From Chlamydoabsidia padenii (lineage: Eukaryota; Mucoromycota; Mucoromycetes; Mucorales; Cunninghamellaceae): a stretch of DNA of 64,000 bases. The stretch covers positions 1,240,001 to 1,304,000 of the forward strand of contig JAIWND010000003.1 in NCBI GenBank assembly GCA_025330725.1. Direction: 5' to 3'. Of this stretch, positions 61,374-64,000 are shown in pieces (positions within the stretch are counted from its first letter, which is position 1; every line of letters begins with the position of its first letter). The translations under genes were made by a program, and so were the position numbers. Below the pieces are notes generated by a model. The model made no database searches. It saw only the letters and a program-made list of their open reading frames with translations, and had not been told where the DNA came from.

Positions 61374-64000
61374 CTAAGTGCTAATAGTTTCAACATAAGC
61401 CAATGTTCGTTCCTTGACCCGTTCAACATCTTCAGAAGAGCCATGATCCTTTTCAAACTGGAGCCATTTCTTGAATAAAAACTTCATCTTCTTGGATGAG
61501 AATTTCATAGAGGTGACCCGTTCAAATAGTCGTTGTACCATATCGTGTTCACCAGCCTTGATTTCCATGTCCAGATAGATATTCCAAAGATCCACTCGTT
61601 TGGGAGAGTTGTTCATCACACCTTCCATGATTGTTCGACCACGTTCGGCTTCACCGTGCTTGAATTCCATTTGGGCAAACTTGACAATGGTTTTGATGTC
61701 TATTTCAAAAAGAGGTTAATAGTGTGTTTCTCCATATCTTTTTTTTTTTTTTTTGCTTCTTTTACTTACGTTTGTGTTTCGGTAAGGACTTGAGACTACG
61801 TTGAAGTAATTCACGAGCACCTTCCACATTGCCTTGTTGTAAATAAAAGAGACCGAATTGGGTCCAAATTTTAGATGACTGACTAAACTTTTTCAAAGCT
61901 TCCTTCCATAGGTTTTCGGCTTTCTATTAGATTAAAAAACATCACCCTTAGTAACAGTGTCTCCAATCCCAGTATATTTACTTACATCTAATTTATCGCT
62001 TCGTTCATAGACATTGACCAATTGGAGATACACCTTTTTGGGTTCACAAAAGGTCAAGGCACGTTTAAATACTTCTTCCAAGCTAGCATCAGTGCCGAAT
62101 TGATTTTCCAAGTTCATCAAAGCCACCCATACGTTCATCTTTTCTTGTTCTTCACGGAAATTGATAGTCTTGAGCGCACGATCACCGATAGCACGAGCCT
62201 TGTTGATTTCAGACAATTGTAGTTGATAGGCCATGTAGTTGATCCAAAGGTAAGAAGAGTCGGGAGATCCCACCAAAAGTCGTTCAAAGTCACCAATAGA
62301 TTGAGGAGCTGATGCATTCAATTCGGCCGTCTTGTCTTCCACTTGCTTCTTCTTGTTTCCACCCTTCTTTTTCTTGGCATCTTCATCATCCGAGTCTTCG
62401 TCGCTGTCAGATTCATTGTCAGATGTTTTGGTTTGTAAACTGGTTGCTTGTCCAGACCAATCAAACCCACCACCAACAGAAAGAGCGGGCGCCTTTTCAT
62501 CATCATCGTCGTCGTCGTCGTCTTCGGAGGCTTCGGCCATATCTACATCATTATCATCTTGTTCGTCACCTTCATCCATGGATTCGTCTTGGCTTTCTTC
62601 GTCATCATCATCATCATCATCATCAGAGGATTCATCGCCTTCTTCGTTCATGGGTTCATCTTCACTTTCATCGTCCATATCCGGAATCTGTTCTTCGTCC
62701 GTCTTTGGTTTCTTCACCGCAGGCACACCAGTCACCGCACTTTGCTTCAATGAGGCTTCCACACGTTTCAGGTCTTCTTCCACCAGCACGATCTTGGAAG
62801 TCACGAGTTGACCAAGCGAATAGAGAGATTTCCATTCCTTGACAAAGTCATCCGACAATTCAGCAATCTTGACACGAGCACGAATATGACGGTTATAAGC
62901 GACAAAGACACCGCCAGACGAGATGTTTTCCACATAGCCCTTGAGGACTTTGCCAGTTTGAAGGTCGTTGAATGATTTGATTTCGCCTTGTTCATCAGTA
63001 CCAGGTGTGGTGTTGTTGATGCAGGAGGACCGAAGTGAGAGATCGACACGTTTCCGGGCAACATCAATTTCCAACACCTTACATTTGACCACAGTGTTGA
63101 CTTTGATAGCGCTGGTGGGGTCGTCCACAAACTTGTCAGAGATATCCGTGAGATGCACCTTACCAGTAAGACCAGTGACAAGTTGCACAAAGAGCCCAGT
63201 TTTAGAATCTACCTTTTGCACCAATCCATTCAACACTTGTCCCACTTGCAATGCCTTGATATCTGTCACTACAGTAGCAACAGATTCGTCGTCGTCAATA
63301 ATGGCCAAATCCAATGTTTTCTTGGTTCGGTTGACGGAAGCCACAGACACCTGGACGGCTTGACCCACCACAAAGTGCTTGCCCATACGATTAGCGATCG
63401 AGACATCAGAGGAGGTGTGTTGTTTGCGGACCATACCTTTTGTATAATAGTCGAATGCCACCCATAAATGATCGCGCTTCACATCAGTGACGAATCCCAG
63501 AGCCTTGTCACCAACCTTGATATGCTTCGTATCATACTTGTGTTGTTCCAATACCTTGTCGTCCAACACCAAGGTACATTCCGTCATGTTCATAGTTTTA
63601 TGTGCATGGCTGACAGCAAGGTGAGTTTGCTTCTTGATGCTGTGAGTGTTCATAATCTTGACCTTGAGAGTCTTGTCTTTAAACATTTGCAAAGGATGGC
63701 GGCGCTGATCCACGGGAATGTCGTTCAACTTGTCAAAGGCATTGGTGATATGGATGCGACCGACAAGACCATTGGGCATCTTGAGAAGGAGAAACATGTT
63801 CTTCACATCAGTGACTTGGGCACCATCGACAATAGTACCAGCCTTGTAAGGTTCAGGAGCATTGGTGGCTTTTTGCATCTTTCTGGCATCACGTTCAGCT
63901 TCAGTAAGGCTAGTATCGCGGATCATGGACACCATCATCCTCTTTTGTTCAGAGTCGACGCTCAACACATAAACCTTGACTGTTTGACCAGGATGGAAGG
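61374..64000 (-). CDS. RRP5: rRNA biogenesis protein Rrp5 (3' part; 5' end outside window)
   Basis: Large processome protein needed for both 18S and 5.8S/25S rRNA maturation. The gene enters from the right edge; three exons are visible (64000 to about 61985, about 61925-61770, about 61700-61374). The first is a string of S1 RNA-binding repeats, e.g. VGQVLNGLVQKVDSKTGLFV and TGKVLKGYVENISSGGVFVA, then a very acidic linker (about 62390-62700), then TPR/HAT-like repeats starting SIGDFERLLVGSPDSSYLWI and continuing to KFSSKKMKFLFKKWLQFEKD and AYVETIST. S1 repeats followed by HAT repeats in one protein are diagnostic of Rrp5/PDCD11. Confidence 0.95.

Noticed and set aside
62312..62842. Plus-strand frames opposite the acidic linker of RRP5
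   Set aside because: His/Ser-rich shadows caused by GAT/GAA repeats on the minus strand.

Overview
The window is nuclear DNA from a filamentous early-diverging fungus, most likely a member of the Mucorales (Mucoromycota). Genes are compact and mostly split by many short (about 50-80 nt) GT-AG introns. Intergenic DNA is AT-rich and full of long A/T homopolymers. The gene content includes fungal elongation factor 3, a CotH-kinase-family secreted protein (a family expanded in Mucorales), a Rom2-type Rho1 exchange factor and fungal-type IPK1. The genus cannot be fixed from the sequence alone. No virus, CRISPR array, autonomous transposon or organelle DNA was seen.

Layout. 1-4.7 kb is nearly gene-empty apart from a Ser-rich orphan protein and a possible gene relic. 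4.7-9.7 kb: NEDD8-specific protease, Ste24 CAAX protease and the WD40 protein EIPR1; the last two share a divergent promoter. 9.7-16.1 kb: a decayed repeat, IPK1 and a homeodomain transcription factor behind a 1.8-kb empty upstream region. 16.5-25.4 kb: a 14-exon RhoGEF and elongation factor 3. 26.1-35.3 kb: Spt2, CDP-diacylglycerol synthase, Nuf2, RNA polymerase I subunit A49 and a Pex24/dysferlin-domain peroxin. 35.4-36.0 kb: a second copy of the dispersed repeat with a tRNA-like end. 36.1-45.2 kb: Med9, Atg4, the CotH protein, a Ppn2-like vacuolar phosphatase, AP-1 mu and a tRNA-Gln. 45.4-55.6 kb: a small orphan protein, RPS5, Sec23, a peroxisomal crotonase-family enzyme, Vts1 and RPL29. 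56.3-59.5 kb: a tandem pair of family-8 glycoside hydrolases, one with a reading-frame break. 60.0-64.0 kb: Vps28 and the 3' part of Rrp5.

The genes are mostly single-copy housekeeping functions (vesicle coats, autophagy, ribosome assembly, transcription, lipid and inositol phosphate metabolism) with no operon-like logic. The points that stand out are: (1) a short motif, TTCAAATCCCG and close variants, recurring about twenty times, nearly always once per gene 50-250 bp upstream of start codons in either orientation, and resembling a TFIIIC B box; (2) a roughly 190-bp dispersed repeat found as head-to-tail pairs at two loci; (3) two leaderless GH8 paralogues with shared intron positions, unusual in fungi; (4) unusual gene structures: two GC-AG first introns, an 11-nt microexon, first coding exons of 9 and 13 nt, and introns at the same codon of both Walker A motifs in EF-3.
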